Part shown: positions 38,819-48,762 of the stretch, one piece after another | Position numbering within the stretch: position 1 is the stretch's first letter | Layout of the letters: the number at the start of each line of letters is the position of its first letter | Origin: an uncultured Odoribacter sp. | GTDB lineage: Bacteria; Bacteroidota; Bacteroidia; Bacteroidales; Marinifilaceae | Length of the DNA stretch: 64,000 nt | Direction of reading: 5' to 3' | Assembly: GCA_934725835.1 (NCBI GenBank) | Contig: CAKVCR010000001.1 | Location: 1-64,000 of the forward strand | Program-made: the position numbers and the translations under genes | Notes under the pieces: model-generated | The model's database searches: none | The model's input: only the letters and a program-made list of their open reading frames with translations | Told to the model about the DNA's origin: nothing

Positions 38819-40477
38819 ATGCCAGAACAGAATGAAGTGGCAGCTTCTACTACCAAAAAGCGTGGTAGATCATCTGCACCTAAACGTAAGGCAAACACGA
38901 ATAATCGTGCTAACCATAATGTAGAAACAAATGCTTATGCCTATAATACTACATTACCTTATATCTATTCTGTCTTAGGGGATTTTCTTGATGCCTCCCC
39001 ATATACGATAAAGGATATTAGAACATTTTCTAAAAATCCCCAGTATTACAACAAACAGTTAAGAGATTTGGCTTGGTGGGCGTATAACACTAACGGTAGT
39101 GTAAGAAGTGCCGTTAATTATATTGGCTCTATGCACACTCTTGATAAGGTAATTGTTTGTAAGAATAGAAAAAAGCGTCCGAGAAATTTTGAAAGAAATA
39201 GACTCAAAATGTTGTCTGTTCTTGACAAAATCAATTATAAGCAACAAATCAGAGACAATCTGATGAAAAACGCAAATGATGGAACTGCTTTCTACTATTT
39301 TGAAACTGCAAACAGACCTATTAGCAATGAGAAATTCATATCTGATTATCAAATGGCTAATATTGTTGAGATAAATGAAATTGGTATGGATGTTTCTATT
39401 ATTCCTTTGCCTGTTGATTGGTGTAGAATTTGTGGCAGAGTAGGTAATCATTATCGTATGGCTTTTAATTTGAGATACTTCGATCAATTCAATGATAGAG
39501 AATTAAAGGCACGATTACAAGCTATGCCGAAAGAAATTCGTGATGGATATAATCAAAATAAAGGCAACATCAATAATTGGATTATACTTGACGATACAAA
39601 AACTATCGTTACAAAAGTAAACGCTGCAATTAACCAGCCCTGGGGTGTCCCGATGGCTGTAACTGCCTTTGATGATATTATGTATGCTGAGTATTTTGTC
39701 AATACTAAACGTACAGTTTTGGATTCAATCAATAATCAGATTATTTATATGACATTCCCGGAAGGAAAAGAAAAAGGAACGTCATCTCTTACAAAAGACC
39801 AACAGAGAGAACAGCATGAAAAAGTAAAAGAAGCTGTTATCACTCGAAGAAGTCAGTCTGGTATATCTTTCTTCTCCCTTGCAAGTGGAACTAAGATAGA
39901 CAAAATGGACGTTGATATAGATATTTTCGATGAGAAAAATGAAGCATCTATTAAGGACGCTGTGCCTGGTGCTTTAGGTATCAGTTCTGCCAGTCTTGAC
40001 GGTAATACAAAAGGTAACTATGCAACTGCTTCTCTTAACTTAGAGCTTGTTGCAAGCAATACCTACACATGGGTTGAGAATTTTATGTTTGAGCTTAATA
40101 AATGCATTAACGCCAATATTATCATGGATTCTTCTTGTGTGGTTGATTGCTATATTTTACCTACTACCTTTGCAAACAGAGACAAACAAGTAAAATACAT
40201 GCAGGATTTATATTCTCATGGCAAGGGATCTCTGACAGCTTGGGTAAGTGCAACTGGATTTGATCCAGATGCATATATCTCTCTGCTTGACTATGAGTTA
40301 GAGTCTGATTTTGAAAACAAATATCCTGTTCATGCTACATCATTTACAATGAGTGGTCGTGATGAAGCAGATAGTAAAGAAAGTGGTCGTGGAAGAGTAG
40401 AACTTGCGACAAACGAAAATACGATACAATCACAATCTTCTGGTTCAAACACCAATCCTAAACCAAGTACAGATTAG
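38819..40477 (+). CDS. portal protein
   Basis: 552 residues, between terminase and protease. The pattern NKQLRDLAWWAYNTNGSVRS and the later QPWGVPMAVTAFDDI region, with a polar basic N-terminus and a low-complexity Ser/Asn C-terminus, fits clostridial phage portals. The portal forms the dodecameric DNA channel at the capsid vertex. AGGAGG precedes the ATG. Confidence 0.8.
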   Translation: MPEQNEVAASTTKKRGRSSAPKRKANTNNRANHNVETNAYAYNTTLPYIYSVLGDFLDASPYTIKDIRTFSKNPQYYNKQLRDLAWWAYNTNGSVRSAVNYIGSMHTLDKVIVCKNRKKRPRNFERNRLKMLSVLDKINYKQQIRDNLMKNANDGTAFYYFETANRPISNEKFISDYQMANIVEINEIGMDVSIIPLPVDWCRICGRVGNHYRMAFNLRYFDQFNDRELKARLQAMPKEIRDGYNQNKGNINNWIILDDTKTIVTKVNAAINQPWGVPMAVTAFDDIMYAEYFVNTKRTVLDSINNQIIYMTFPEGKEKGTSSLTKDQQREQHEKVKEAVITRRSQSGISFFSLASGTKIDKMDVDIDIFDEKNEASIKDAVPGALGISSASLDGNTKGNYATASLNLELVASNTYTWVENFMFELNKCINANIIMDSSCVVDCYILPTTFANRDKQVKYMQDLYSHGKGSLTAWVSATGFDPDAYISLLDYELESDFENKYPVHATSFTMSGRDEADSKESGRGRVELATNENTIQSQSSGSNTNPKPSTD

Positions 40478-40488
40478 GAAGGAAGATT

Positions 40489-40689
40489 ATGTGCATGACA
40501 GAAACAAATTCTGTAGTGAAATGCAAATCAGTTTTTAAGCCTGGTGTTGCAAGGCATTTAATCAAAATGGGAAATCCTGTTTATGATATCAAGCCGAAGA
40601 AAGAAAATCCAGACGCTTCTATTTTCATATTTGTGGAAACGGAAAAATTTGTAAATGATTTCACTACTATTTTAAGTACATCTGAATAG
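40489..40689 (+). CDS. small hypothetical protein in head module
   Basis: 66 residues (VVKCKSVFKPGVARHLIKMG). AAGGAAG precedes the ATG. Short proteins like this commonly lie between portal and protease in Firmicutes phages, role unknown. A small terminator-like hairpin follows. Confidence 0.55.
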   Translation: MCMTETNSVVKCKSVFKPGVARHLIKMGNPVYDIKPKKENPDASIFIFVETEKFVNDFTTILSTSE

Positions 40690-40715
40690 ATGTTTATTAT
40701 GTTATTGTTAGAAAT

Positions 40716-40738
40716 GGCACTTTAGGGTGTCTTTTTTA
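40716..40738 (+). terminator. weak terminator
   Basis: GGCAC pairs with GTGTC, followed by TTTTTT. Short stem; probably partial read-through within the head operon. Confidence 0.5.
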
Positions 40739-40772
40739 TTGCAATAAATTATACAAAAAGGTGGTACATATC

Positions 40773-41996
40773 ATGGAAATGGAAAAAAAATTTTTAGAAA
40801 TTTCACAAGCCACCAACCCAAATGGACGCAGACGAGTCAAAATTGTTTTGCATGAAATTTACCCCGATAACACACGTTGGAATATCAATGGTATCTCCTA
40901 TCTTGAACAATACACAAGAGACAATGCAGATACCGTAAAAGGTATGCCATTATGCGCTGAGTTCCTGGATAATGATAAAGAAATCCCATATGGTCATGGA
41001 TTGACTGGTCAGATTAAAAATATGCCGGTATTTGAAGATTCTGTGCAAGTAGGTGTGTTTGAGGACTGGTCGATTGAAGACATTGAATTGGAAGACGGAA
41101 TGCATAGATGTTTATGTGGTGTTGGCTACATAAATGAAGCAAGATATCCAAAATTCGTAAAATGGATTGAGGATAAGATTGCTGATGGCATTACTATTCG
41201 TGGAAGTGTTGAATTTGTTGGTACAAAGGAAAATGACGGTGAAATAATTTATGATGGCGGTTGGAAAGAACAAGGTCGTATCCCTATGATTTATGATTAT
41301 AGTGGATATTGTATCTTATCCGTAAAACCTTCCGATTCGACTGCCGTATTAGTTGAACTTAACCAGTTCAATCGTAAAAACTTGGAGGTTATTGAAATGA
41401 ATGAAGAAATGATGAAAGCACTTTCTGATTTAAAAACTGACATTATTTCAGAATTTCAGGACACTAGAAAAGTTGAAGTAAATTCACAGGTTGCTAGTCT
41501 TGAATCACAGGTTGCAGAACTCAATTCTAAGATTGATGAGCTGAATGCTTCTATCAAAGAAAAGGATGAGGAAATTTCTGAACTTAACCAGAAATGTGAA
41601 AAATCTGAAAGTGATGCCAAAGCAAAAGAGGACGAGCTTGATGCGAAAAATAAAGAGCTGAATGCTCTTGTTGAGACACAGGCTGCAGAACTCAATGAAC
41701 TGAAGAAAGCAAATAAAATCGCTGAGTTAAATAGTGCCCTTGCAGACTATACAGATGAGCAGAAAGATTTTGCCAAAGAAGAAATCGAAGCATTCAATGC
41801 TGATCCGTTCTCTGTAGAGATCAATTCAATCGTAACAAAGATTGATGCAACTGCATATAAGAAAATTCGTGAGGAAAATGCAAAGAAATCTCTTGAAATG
41901 AACTCAATGAAAGACGAATTTGATGGCATTATGTCAGCAATTGATCCTATCGTCAAAGATGATAATTCTGTTGACGATTTTGATTGCTTTGCTTAA
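40773..41996 (+). CDS. prohead protease fused to scaffold-like coiled coil
   Basis: 407 residues. Residues 1-200 look like the protease part (PYGHGLTGQIKN, then GITIRGSVEFVGT and SGYCILSVKPSD). Residues about 205-330 form a long coiled coil (SKIDELNASIKEKDEEISEL) typical of scaffolding domains. Fused protease-scaffold proteins guide capsid assembly and are cleaved during maturation. I chose the ATG at 40,773, eight bases after AAGGTGG; the track-style GTG upstream lies in the ribosome site. Confidence 0.75.
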   Translation: MEMEKKFLEISQATNPNGRRRVKIVLHEIYPDNTRWNINGISYLEQYTRDNADTVKGMPLCAEFLDNDKEIPYGHGLTGQIKNMPVFEDSVQVGVFEDWSIEDIELEDGMHRCLCGVGYINEARYPKFVKWIEDKIADGITIRGSVEFVGTKENDGEIIYDGGWKEQGRIPMIYDYSGYCILSVKPSDSTAVLVELNQFNRKNLEVIEMNEEMMKALSDLKTDIISEFQDTRKVEVNSQVASLESQVAELNSKIDELNASIKEKDEEISELNQKCEKSESDAKAKEDELDAKNKELNALVETQAAELNELKKANKIAELNSALADYTDEQKDFAKEEIEAFNADPFSVEINSIVTKIDATAYKKIREENAKKSLEMNSMKDEFDGIMSAIDPIVKDDNSVDDFDCFA

Positions 41997-42012
41997 TCAA
42001 ACAAAAATAATG
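41995..42012 (+). promoter_or_regulatory. recurrent box in late operon
   Basis: AATCAAACAAAAATAATG directly before GGAGG of the decoration-protein gene. It is a rare copy of the early-arm box inside the virion module. Confidence 0.45.
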
Positions 42013-42025
42013 GAGGAACGTGACC

Positions 42026-42490
42026 ATGTTAAAATTTAGAGAAATTGGTACATACAAAAATGCCGTTAATGTTGGTTACTGCACAGCAGACGTTGAGCTG
42101 CATAACGGTAATATTGTAACTTTCGATAGAGCTACAAAGAAAGCTGCTGTTCCTACTGATGGAAAAGAAACAGGGCTTGCAATTGTTATGAATACTATCG
42201 ACAAACCTGAGACTCTTGCACCAAACGATTATGTAATCGAAGTTGGTGAGAATCCACGTTTATTTGTTCTTACTTCACTGAAAGGAAGAATTATTGACAT
42301 GGATATGGATCAGGTAGATGGCACATACGCAGATATTGCTGTTGGCGATTTTCTTGTTGCAGAAGCCAGTGGAAAACTGAAAGCTGTAAAGAAAGCCACA
42401 GGAGTAGCTGACTACAAAGAATATTTTGTAGTAAGTGAGAAAACAAGTTTCAACGGTGAAGGACTTGCTGTTGAGGTTGTTATTGCCTAA
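42026..42490 (+). CDS. probable capsid decoration/stabilisation protein
   Basis: 154 residues right before the major capsid protein, beta-rich (NAVNVGYCTADVELHNGNIV). Position and size fit a head decoration or fibre protein. GGAGG precedes the ATG at 42,026 at nine bases. Confidence 0.6.
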   Translation: MLKFREIGTYKNAVNVGYCTADVELHNGNIVTFDRATKKAAVPTDGKETGLAIVMNTIDKPETLAPNDYVIEVGENPRLFVLTSLKGRIIDMDMDQVDGTYADIAVGDFLVAEASGKLKAVKKATGVADYKEYFVVSEKTSFNGEGLAVEVVIA

Positions 42491-42525
42491 TTGTAACTTA
42501 ATACACTAATTGGAGGAACGAAACA

Positions 42526-43638
42526 ATGAGAAATATCGTTGAATTAAATACTTCTTTTGAATTAGCAAATCCAGTAAAAGATGATGTAACTATCAAGGAT
42601 CAGGCTAAATTCAAACAGATGATTGAGATCTGTTCTGCTCTGTTCACTGGTACAGATGCCGGTAAATATGGAACACAGAAAGATACTGTAGCAAAGAAAC
42701 TTTCTGCACTTGGAGAAGCTGCAGCTATGGGCGATTTCAAAGCTAGAGCTGAAATCAATACAATCGTTAAGTTCATTATCGAGCCTAAGTTGCTTGAGTC
42801 AATGAAAGTTTACAGTTTCTTAGGAAATTATCATGAGCTTGCTTTCCATGAGCAGCCAAAAGTTAAAACTTACAATTACGAAGGAATTGATGCGCGTCTT
42901 CAAGCTGCTAATTCTGATGTAAGTTTTGGTGGAAGAAATTGGGTTGAATACCCAGTATTAACAAGAACTATTTCTGCTGGTATGGCTATTGATTACCGTG
43001 AACTTGCTTCTGGTAACTTTGATGGAACAATCGCAGAGGAAATGGCACAGGTTCAAATTGATATGAACAACAAAGGTGTCGCATATGTTCTTGGTGTTCT
43101 GAAAAAGTCTCTTGCTAACAACACAAAACATGTAAAGAACTACGGTACATATACTGGTGATCTCCCTACAGAGGCAGACGTTGCTAAGAGAGTTGCATTT
43201 ACTCGTAAAATGGGTAAAGTTGCTATCTTAGGTGACTACAGCTTAATCCAGGAAATCAGCGGATGGAACGGATATAAAACTGTTGGTGATACTAAGATTC
43301 CATTCTATAGCCCATCACAGGTAGATGAAATCGCCAAAGCTGGTGTAAACGGATTCTATAAAGGAAGCACACTTGTAGAACTTGAAAATCCGTTCAACTA
43401 TACAAAACCGCTTGCTGACAAGTCTGGATTTGAGACTTATTACGCAGACGATGAGCTGTACTTTACTGCTGCTGGTAATAAATCTCCACTGAATATCTTC
43501 AGACGTGGTGGTATCACAACAATGAGCGGTACAGATGTTGAAACTGGTACAATCAAGACACGTTTCGATGTGGAACTTGGTGCTGACGTTGTAAAAGGTC
43601 GTGAGTTTGAGATTGGTTTACTTGCTAAACAGTCTTAA
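42526..43638 (+). CDS. major capsid protein
   Basis: 370 residues, strong GGAGGAACG ribosome site, at the canonical place after the protease/scaffold and decoration genes. The sequence (KFIIEPKLLESMKVYSFLGN, ... FNYTKPLADKSGFETYYADD) suggests an HK97-fold shell protein of a clostridial phage group. A terminator-like hairpin follows, consistent with high expression of this gene. Confidence 0.8.
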   Translation: MRNIVELNTSFELANPVKDDVTIKDQAKFKQMIEICSALFTGTDAGKYGTQKDTVAKKLSALGEAAAMGDFKARAEINTIVKFIIEPKLLESMKVYSFLGNYHELAFHEQPKVKTYNYEGIDARLQAANSDVSFGGRNWVEYPVLTRTISAGMAIDYRELASGNFDGTIAEEMAQVQIDMNNKGVAYVLGVLKKSLANNTKHVKNYGTYTGDLPTEADVAKRVAFTRKMGKVAILGDYSLIQEISGWNGYKTVGDTKIPFYSPSQVDEIAKAGVNGFYKGSTLVELENPFNYTKPLADKSGFETYYADDELYFTAAGNKSPLNIFRRGGITTMSGTDVETGTIKTRFDVELGADVVKGREFEIGLLAKQS

Positions 43639-43653
43639 TAATTATAAATAATG

Positions 43654-43691
43654 TATTAGCATGGAGATTAAATTCTTCATGCTAATATTTT
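43654..43691 (+). terminator. terminator-like hairpin after the capsid gene
   Basis: ATTAGCATG pairs with CATGCTAAT, followed by ATTTTC. A weak T-run suggests partial termination. Confidence 0.6.
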
Positions 43692-43709
43692 CAAAGAGGT
43701 TAAGCATAT

Positions 43710-44285
43710 ATGGAAGAAAAAGTAATTACAAAAAGCGAAGATGTTGTAACTAAAACTGTAAAAGCAAAGACTTCTCGCACAAAAGCGAAAACTCGTACAA
43801 AAGATGATTTATCTTTCAATGATAGGGTTTCTATTGACAATCTTTGTGCGTGGGTTGTTGGATTCGTTTCAGAAGAAAATGGTCGTGCTATTCAGATTGA
43901 TCCAGGTGTAGTAAATTATAAAAAATTAACACTTGCAGAAGTCGATTCACAAGTTAAAGTTGGCAATATCGCATTTTGTGGAATTGATGGATTTGGATCT
44001 CATGCTGCATTTAGAATCAATGATCCGCTTGTAAGGGAATCTGTTTTCGGAGAAGATATTTCGCCAGTACAATTAACTGTGGATGCCGTCAATGATTTGT
44101 TAGCATCTAAAAATAAGAAAGAATTTTATAATAAACTTTCTTCTTTGGTTGTGACTGATTCTGAAAAGAAAATGATTGCAATTATGTGTTCTGACAGTGA
44201 ACGTTATCCAGATGTTAATATTGCTGATATGCCATCTTATATGATTGCAGAAATTGAGAAAATCAGTGGATTAGATCTTGACTAA
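43710..44285 (+). CDS. head-associated hypothetical protein
   Basis: 191 residues. The N-terminal 30 residues are Lys/Arg/Thr-rich (KAKTSRTKAKTRTKDDLSFN), then a compact domain. Position between capsid and connector suggests a minor head component. Not recognised. Confidence 0.5.
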   Translation: MEEKVITKSEDVVTKTVKAKTSRTKAKTRTKDDLSFNDRVSIDNLCAWVVGFVSEENGRAIQIDPGVVNYKKLTLAEVDSQVKVGNIAFCGIDGFGSHAAFRINDPLVRESVFGEDISPVQLTVDAVNDLLASKNKKEFYNKLSSLVVTDSEKKMIAIMCSDSERYPDVNIADMPSYMIAEIEKISGLDLD

Positions 44286-44305
44286 ATTTATTGGAGGTGC
44301 ATTCA

Positions 44306-44728
44306 ATGACATCATATACAGACGTTGTTTCTGCATTTGAGTCAATCATTAAATGCAAGTACGTTCTTGCAGATGGATTAGTTCGTCAATGGTTCTTGAA
44401 TGCATTAGGTGAATATGAATTAAACATAGACACATTGGGTTTTGACAAACAAGACCTAGTTTTTATACCGCCCTCTTCTACTTCTGACTCTTTTGATGAT
44501 AGTGGTAATTTAAAAAACTATGTCATTTTGAGTCTTGCGGAAATTATGAAATCATATTATATGCAGCAAGAAGTAAGGCGTGTAAATCAGTTGAATAATA
44601 TCATCGGTAAAGATGTCAGTCTTAACGGAACTGGTGATACGAAGAAATACACAAGAGCGGAAGCTGATGCAATAGATTCAAAAATTGCAGACCTTTACAC
44701 AAAGCAAAAATGTCCAGCTTATACATAG
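44306..44728 (+). CDS. head-tail connector (adaptor) protein
   Basis: 140 residues, helical (ESIIKCKYVLADGLVRQWFL), from the ATG after GGAGG. It follows the capsid module in the place of the adaptor that binds the portal. Assignment is by position and size. Confidence 0.55.
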   Translation: MTSYTDVVSAFESIIKCKYVLADGLVRQWFLNALGEYELNIDTLGFDKQDLVFIPPSSTSDSFDDSGNLKNYVILSLAEIMKSYYMQQEVRRVNQLNNIIGKDVSLNGTGDTKKYTRAEADAIDSKIADLYTKQKCPAYT

Positions 44729-44740
44729 GCGGTGATATTT

Positions 44741-45772
44741 ATGGCTGTGGATTGGTATTTAATGGATCAACCACCTATTTATAATGGTGGTTTTGAGGGC
44801 GAAGAATTTTTCGCTTATGCACAAGATGGTTTTAAGGAAATGCTTGATACCACTATGTTGTGCGATAATGTTGAGTTTATAAACAGTGATTTTTCTGTTA
44901 TTACTCCCGGCAAGGCAATTATACAGAGTGTTACGCCAGACACACAATTGAAAGCTGAAGACAGACAAATTTTAGTGCCGATTGGAACTTTACAAACATA
45001 CTCTTACATTCGTTTTGAAGATGAAATTTGGATTATTGCTTCTGAACCAAGTAATAACAAATTTTATGAAAAGGCAGTTCTTAAAGTTTGTCACAATCAG
45101 TTACGATGGCAAGATCCAGAAACCAAGAAAATATTTGAATATTGGTATTGGTGTGAAGATGTGACACGGTATAGTTCTGGTGTCTTCAAAGGAAATATTG
45201 TTATCACTTATGATAAGCAGTATAGCCTTTTACTGCCAATGGATAAAAATACAAGAAGGCTTCATGACGGTATGCGATTTATGTTGGAAATGTCCAACGA
45301 TGTACCGTTGGTATATAAACTCACAAAATTTAATGGTTTAACAAACAACAATAAAAATGTAAAGTTGTTAAATCTGTCATTGACTCAAACTGTATACGAT
45401 GAAAATACAGACAGTGTTGATATGATGCTTGCAGATTACAAACAAAATAATGTTGAGCCTACTGAAAAGTACGGTTATACTTGCGAACTTACATATAAGG
45501 CTGACACTATCAGTTTATCATCGTTTGAAAAATACTCTGCTACATTTTATGACAATGAACATAATGTGGTAGATGATATCGAATATCATTGGGGAATTTC
45601 TGATAATGATTTCGATGAAAAAGATTTGGTATTAACTACTGGTGACAATTTTGTAAAAGTTACTGTAAAAAACAATCGTGATTTGGTTGGAAAGCAATTC
45701 CACTTAAATGTTCTTTCATCGGTAGATACAATATTGGCATCTGTTGTTATTACGATTACCGCTTTATGGTAA
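44741..45772 (+). CDS. head closure/stopper protein with Ig-like C-terminus
   Basis: 343 residues. The N-terminal domain (QILVPIGTLQTYSYIRFEDE) resembles head-closure proteins. The last 90 residues form an extra beta domain (ISLSSFEKYSATFYDNEHNV) that looks Ig-like and may bind carbohydrate on the capsid neck. ATG chosen after GGCGGTGA. Confidence 0.6.
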   Translation: MAVDWYLMDQPPIYNGGFEGEEFFAYAQDGFKEMLDTTMLCDNVEFINSDFSVITPGKAIIQSVTPDTQLKAEDRQILVPIGTLQTYSYIRFEDEIWIIASEPSNNKFYEKAVLKVCHNQLRWQDPETKKIFEYWYWCEDVTRYSSGVFKGNIVITYDKQYSLLLPMDKNTRRLHDGMRFMLEMSNDVPLVYKLTKFNGLTNNNKNVKLLNLSLTQTVYDENTDSVDMMLADYKQNNVEPTEKYGYTCELTYKADTISLSSFEKYSATFYDNEHNVVDDIEYHWGISDNDFDEKDLVLTTGDNFVKVTVKNNRDLVGKQFHLNVLSSVDTILASVVITITALW

Positions 45773-45784
45773 ATGAGGTTTATT

Positions 45785-46270
45785 ATGGAAGATTTTGACA
45801 TTAACTCTTTTAAATCTGCGGTAATAAATACAATTGTCGAAAATAACGAGATTATTTTTTATCTCGATAAGGAATATATAGATGCCGGTGGTGGTCTGCT
45901 TTATAAGAAAATTTTTCCTTATTTGCAGAATCCAAAGACCATTGAGAAAACCTCTCCGTTTATCTGTTTCAAGGTTAATCATGTGAGAAACCAACAATAT
46001 TTTTTGGAAGAGATAAATGTGGTCATATATATTGTCTGCCATGAAAAGGCAATGGCACAAAGAGTACAGAGCTATAAAACAAAGGAATATCTATCGGGTA
46101 CAGTTATTGATATTTTGGGTGAAGAATTGAAAAAAACTTTATCTGGAATGGAAACAAATTGGATTGGTGAATTGACATGTGTAAGCAATACTGAGGAAGT
46201 ATTGTACTATGAATACCCATGCAGAATACTTACGTTTACTGCAAAGAAGGAATCATATGGACATCAGTAA
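45785..46270 (+). CDS. neck / tail-completion-like protein
   Basis: 161 residues, GAGG before the ATG at 45,785, overlapping the next gene by 14 bases. Alpha/beta (NVVIYIVCHEKAMAQRVQSY). Order in the operon fits a tail-terminator or neck protein. No sequence family recognised. Confidence 0.5.
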   Translation: MEDFDINSFKSAVINTIVENNEIIFYLDKEYIDAGGGLLYKKIFPYLQNPKTIEKTSPFICFKVNHVRNQQYFLEEINVVIYIVCHEKAMAQRVQSYKTKEYLSGTVIDILGEELKKTLSGMETNWIGELTCVSNTEEVLYYEYPCRILTFTAKKESYGHQ

Positions 46271-47024
46271 CGAATCTTTATATCAGTACCTTATATATAG
46301 CTCGCCAATTTATTATACCGAAGATTTAGTTTTATACCCTGTAAAAATGGGTAATGTGCTTGATTTCAATTTATATAAGTCAAGTATTATTGTTCGTAAA
46401 AACAGTATATTTCCAGTAAAGAAAATTATCAAGATGCCATATCTTGATTTTTTATTTTACTGTCATAACAACGTAGAATTAGCAAAAGAATTTAACATGC
46501 CATTTCTCCCTTACTACTATTCTTTTGCACTCCGGCTTTTACAGCTTGTATTTAAGGATCAAGAGGTATTGGCTAGTTCTACACAAGGGGGATTTAGAAT
46601 AAATGGCAATGTTATAACCGCCGATCAGTTCGATGATATTCGGAGAATTATTATCCTACAAAATGGTATTGATTTTGACATTGATGAATTCATTCATTAC
46701 GACACTGAGCAGGAATTAAAAAAAGCTCAGGATGCTATATCTGGCAAAGATAAAGCCTCTTTGGAAGACTATATTGATTCTGTTTGTGTTGGAATGGACT
46801 TAACCGAAGAAAAAGTTAAGGGGCTAACTATTCGTAAGTTCTGGCGATATGTTAAACGAATAAATAAGCGTGATATTTTCAATGTTATGAAATCTGCTGA
46901 AAGTACGGGATTTGTAAAATTCAAAGAACCCGTCCAGTATTGGATGACTGAACTTGATGAGAGCGATAAGTTCAAAGATGTGAAAACAGATGCCATGTCA
47001 TTAAAGAAAATGATTAGTGGCTGA
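46257..47024 (+). CDS. neck/tail-module hypothetical protein
   Basis: 255 residues from MDISNESLYQYLIYSSPIYY after AAGGA. The longer upstream frame overlaps the previous gene without a site. Mostly helical with a charged middle part. In such phages this slot often holds a conserved protein of unknown function before the tube protein. Confidence 0.5.
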   Translation: MDISNESLYQYLIYSSPIYYTEDLVLYPVKMGNVLDFNLYKSSIIVRKNSIFPVKKIIKMPYLDFLFYCHNNVELAKEFNMPFLPYYYSFALRLLQLVFKDQEVLASSTQGGFRINGNVITADQFDDIRRIIILQNGIDFDIDEFIHYDTEQELKKAQDAISGKDKASLEDYIDSVCVGMDLTEEKVKGLTIRKFWRYVKRINKRDIFNVMKSAESTGFVKFKEPVQYWMTELDESDKFKDVKTDAMSLKKMISG

Positions 47025-47051
47025 TGATTTATAAATCAGGAGGAATTTGCA

Positions 47052-48077
47052 ATGAATACAAAGGGAAAAGAATTCGTTGTTTCAGTTGCCGACTTTGCAT
47101 TTTACATCAATGGTGTATTAGCTTGTACAGGAGTAACTAACCTTAGTTCTTCTATTTCTGTATCTATGCAGGAACAGGCTGTAAATGCTGGTAAAGGTAA
47201 TAAGAAAGTATTCTCATACAAATATGGTAGAGAGCTTACAGCAGAACTTGAAGCTGCTGACTGGAAACTTGAGTACATTGCTTTACAGGCTGGTTCTCAG
47301 ATTTCTAAAGGACTCAAAGATTCATACAGTCTTAATGAGTGCGTAACACTTGTAGCTGGAAAAGGTACAATTGACCATACACCTCTGACTGGTGCAAAAG
47401 TTGGTGTAGAACTTCCAAACGGTACATTCGTAGAAGTTACTGCCGATGGTACTTCAATTGACTTGACATCATATGGTCTTACAACTGAAAAAGTAAAATG
47501 TACATATCAGTACAATGCTGTTTCAAAACGTATTACTATTGATGCAGAATCAACACCTTACATTGGAAAACTTGTTCTTCAGGCAGACAAGCATAACAGT
47601 AAGAAAGGTAAAGTTGGTGTCGTTGAAATCGTAATTCCGTCTTACTCACTTGACGGTAACTTTGATATCTCATTCACACCTGATGGTGTAGTAAGTACAA
47701 AGTTATCTGGTAGTGCCCTTGCTGTTGAAGGTGATGCTTGCGAAGATGGTAGTGCTGTATATGCATACATCTCTGAAATTGATGATGACAATACAGATAT
47801 GGCTGTTTCTGAAATCGCTATCTCTGCACCGGCTACAACAATTAAGACTGGTGCAAGCATGAATCTGTCAGTTCTTGGTATTATCGGAGTTATGTATAAA
47901 CCTACAGAACTTGATCCAAAGGATTGTACATTCTCAATCGTAGATGCCGGAAACACTGCATTGACTGTAGGTGCAAAAACTGGTGTTGTGAGTGGTGCAA
48001 CTGCATCTGGTACAGCAACAGTCAAAGCCGTTTACAATGGACTCGAAGATACAATTGAGATCACTGTAACAAAATAA
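47052..48077 (+). CDS. major tail tube protein with Ig-like domain
   Basis: 341 residues. The N-terminal about 240 residues form the tube domain (FAFYINGVLACTGVTNLSSS). The last 85 (ISAPATTIKTGASMNLSVLG ... GTATVKAVYNGLEDTI) match the Big_2-type Ig-like domain often added to tail tube proteins, thought to bind cell-surface sugars. GGAGG precedes the ATG. Confidence 0.75.
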   Translation: MNTKGKEFVVSVADFAFYINGVLACTGVTNLSSSISVSMQEQAVNAGKGNKKVFSYKYGRELTAELEAADWKLEYIALQAGSQISKGLKDSYSLNECVTLVAGKGTIDHTPLTGAKVGVELPNGTFVEVTADGTSIDLTSYGLTTEKVKCTYQYNAVSKRITIDAESTPYIGKLVLQADKHNSKKGKVGVVEIVIPSYSLDGNFDISFTPDGVVSTKLSGSALAVEGDACEDGSAVYAYISEIDDDNTDMAVSEIAISAPATTIKTGASMNLSVLGIIGVMYKPTELDPKDCTFSIVDAGNTALTVGAKTGVVSGATASGTATVKAVYNGLEDTIEITVTK

Positions 48078-48145
48078 TTTCAGTAACTATATGTAGGTGG
48101 GTTTATACCTGCCTACATTTTTATTAGGAAGAAGGAGCTGAGATT

Positions 48146-48415
48146 ATGACAGATGTAAAAGAAAATACAACTGAGATTGTTCAAGATAAAGGAAAAAATA
48201 AAGTTGAAACAAAATCAAGTACACCGAAACGAAAGACATCTCTTACCAAAGAGTGTGATGTATTAGTATACAATGAGCGTACTAATACCGCTATCATTTC
48301 TTTTGATAGTTTCGGGTATGAATTAACTGGTATATCAAAAAATCCTGGTAATAAAATTTCTGTTAAATATTCAGGAGATATTCATTCTCCGAATTTTAAA
48401 GTTGAGAAGAAATAA
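48146..48415 (+). CDS. small tail-module protein
   Basis: 89 residues. Basic N-terminus, then a small beta domain (LVYNERTNTAIISFDSFGYE). Located after the tube protein. Ends exactly where the next start begins. Unknown. Confidence 0.5.
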   Translation: MTDVKENTTEIVQDKGKNKVETKSSTPKRKTSLTKECDVLVYNERTNTAIISFDSFGYELTGISKNPGNKISVKYSGDIHSPNFKVEKK

Positions 48416-48597
48416 TGTGTAAATATGCATACATTCAGCTTAATGAAAAAACTAAGCAGAATATGATTTATTGTTCTGGTGGTGTGAAGATAAACTCAGA
48501 AGGTTTATGTATCTGCCAAAGATATTGTAAAGACAAATCTTGTTATATCCCACATAATCAAGATAAAATGCATTGTAAATATTACGAGGATTGTTAG
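48415..48597 (+). CDS. small Cys-rich protein
   Basis: 60 residues with eight cysteines (CSGGVKINSEGLCICQRYCK). Likely metal-binding. The start overlaps the previous stop by one base. Two tandem hairpins follow. Confidence 0.5.
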   Translation: MCKYAYIQLNEKTKQNMIYCSGGVKINSEGLCICQRYCKDKSCYIPHNQDKMHCKYYEDC

Positions 48598-48633
48598 CAA
48601 GTGTGGTGTTTTTATTAAGCACTGCACTTGTGT

Positions 48634-48693
48634 ATGATACCTATTAAAGAGGTTAAAAACTGTTTTGGCTTTTTTAATGGGTATCATTTTTTA
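48634..48693 (+). terminator. rho-independent terminator
   Basis: ATGATACCTATTAAA pairs with TTTAATGGGTATCAT (wobbles) with an internal hairpin, followed by TTTTTTA. A second short hairpin precedes it at about 48,598-48,629. Confidence 0.75.
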
Positions 48694-48762
48694 TCGCAAA
48701 TTATACAAATGTTTATCCACCATAATTATTAAAAAGTTCGTTTACAAAAGGAGATATAAATT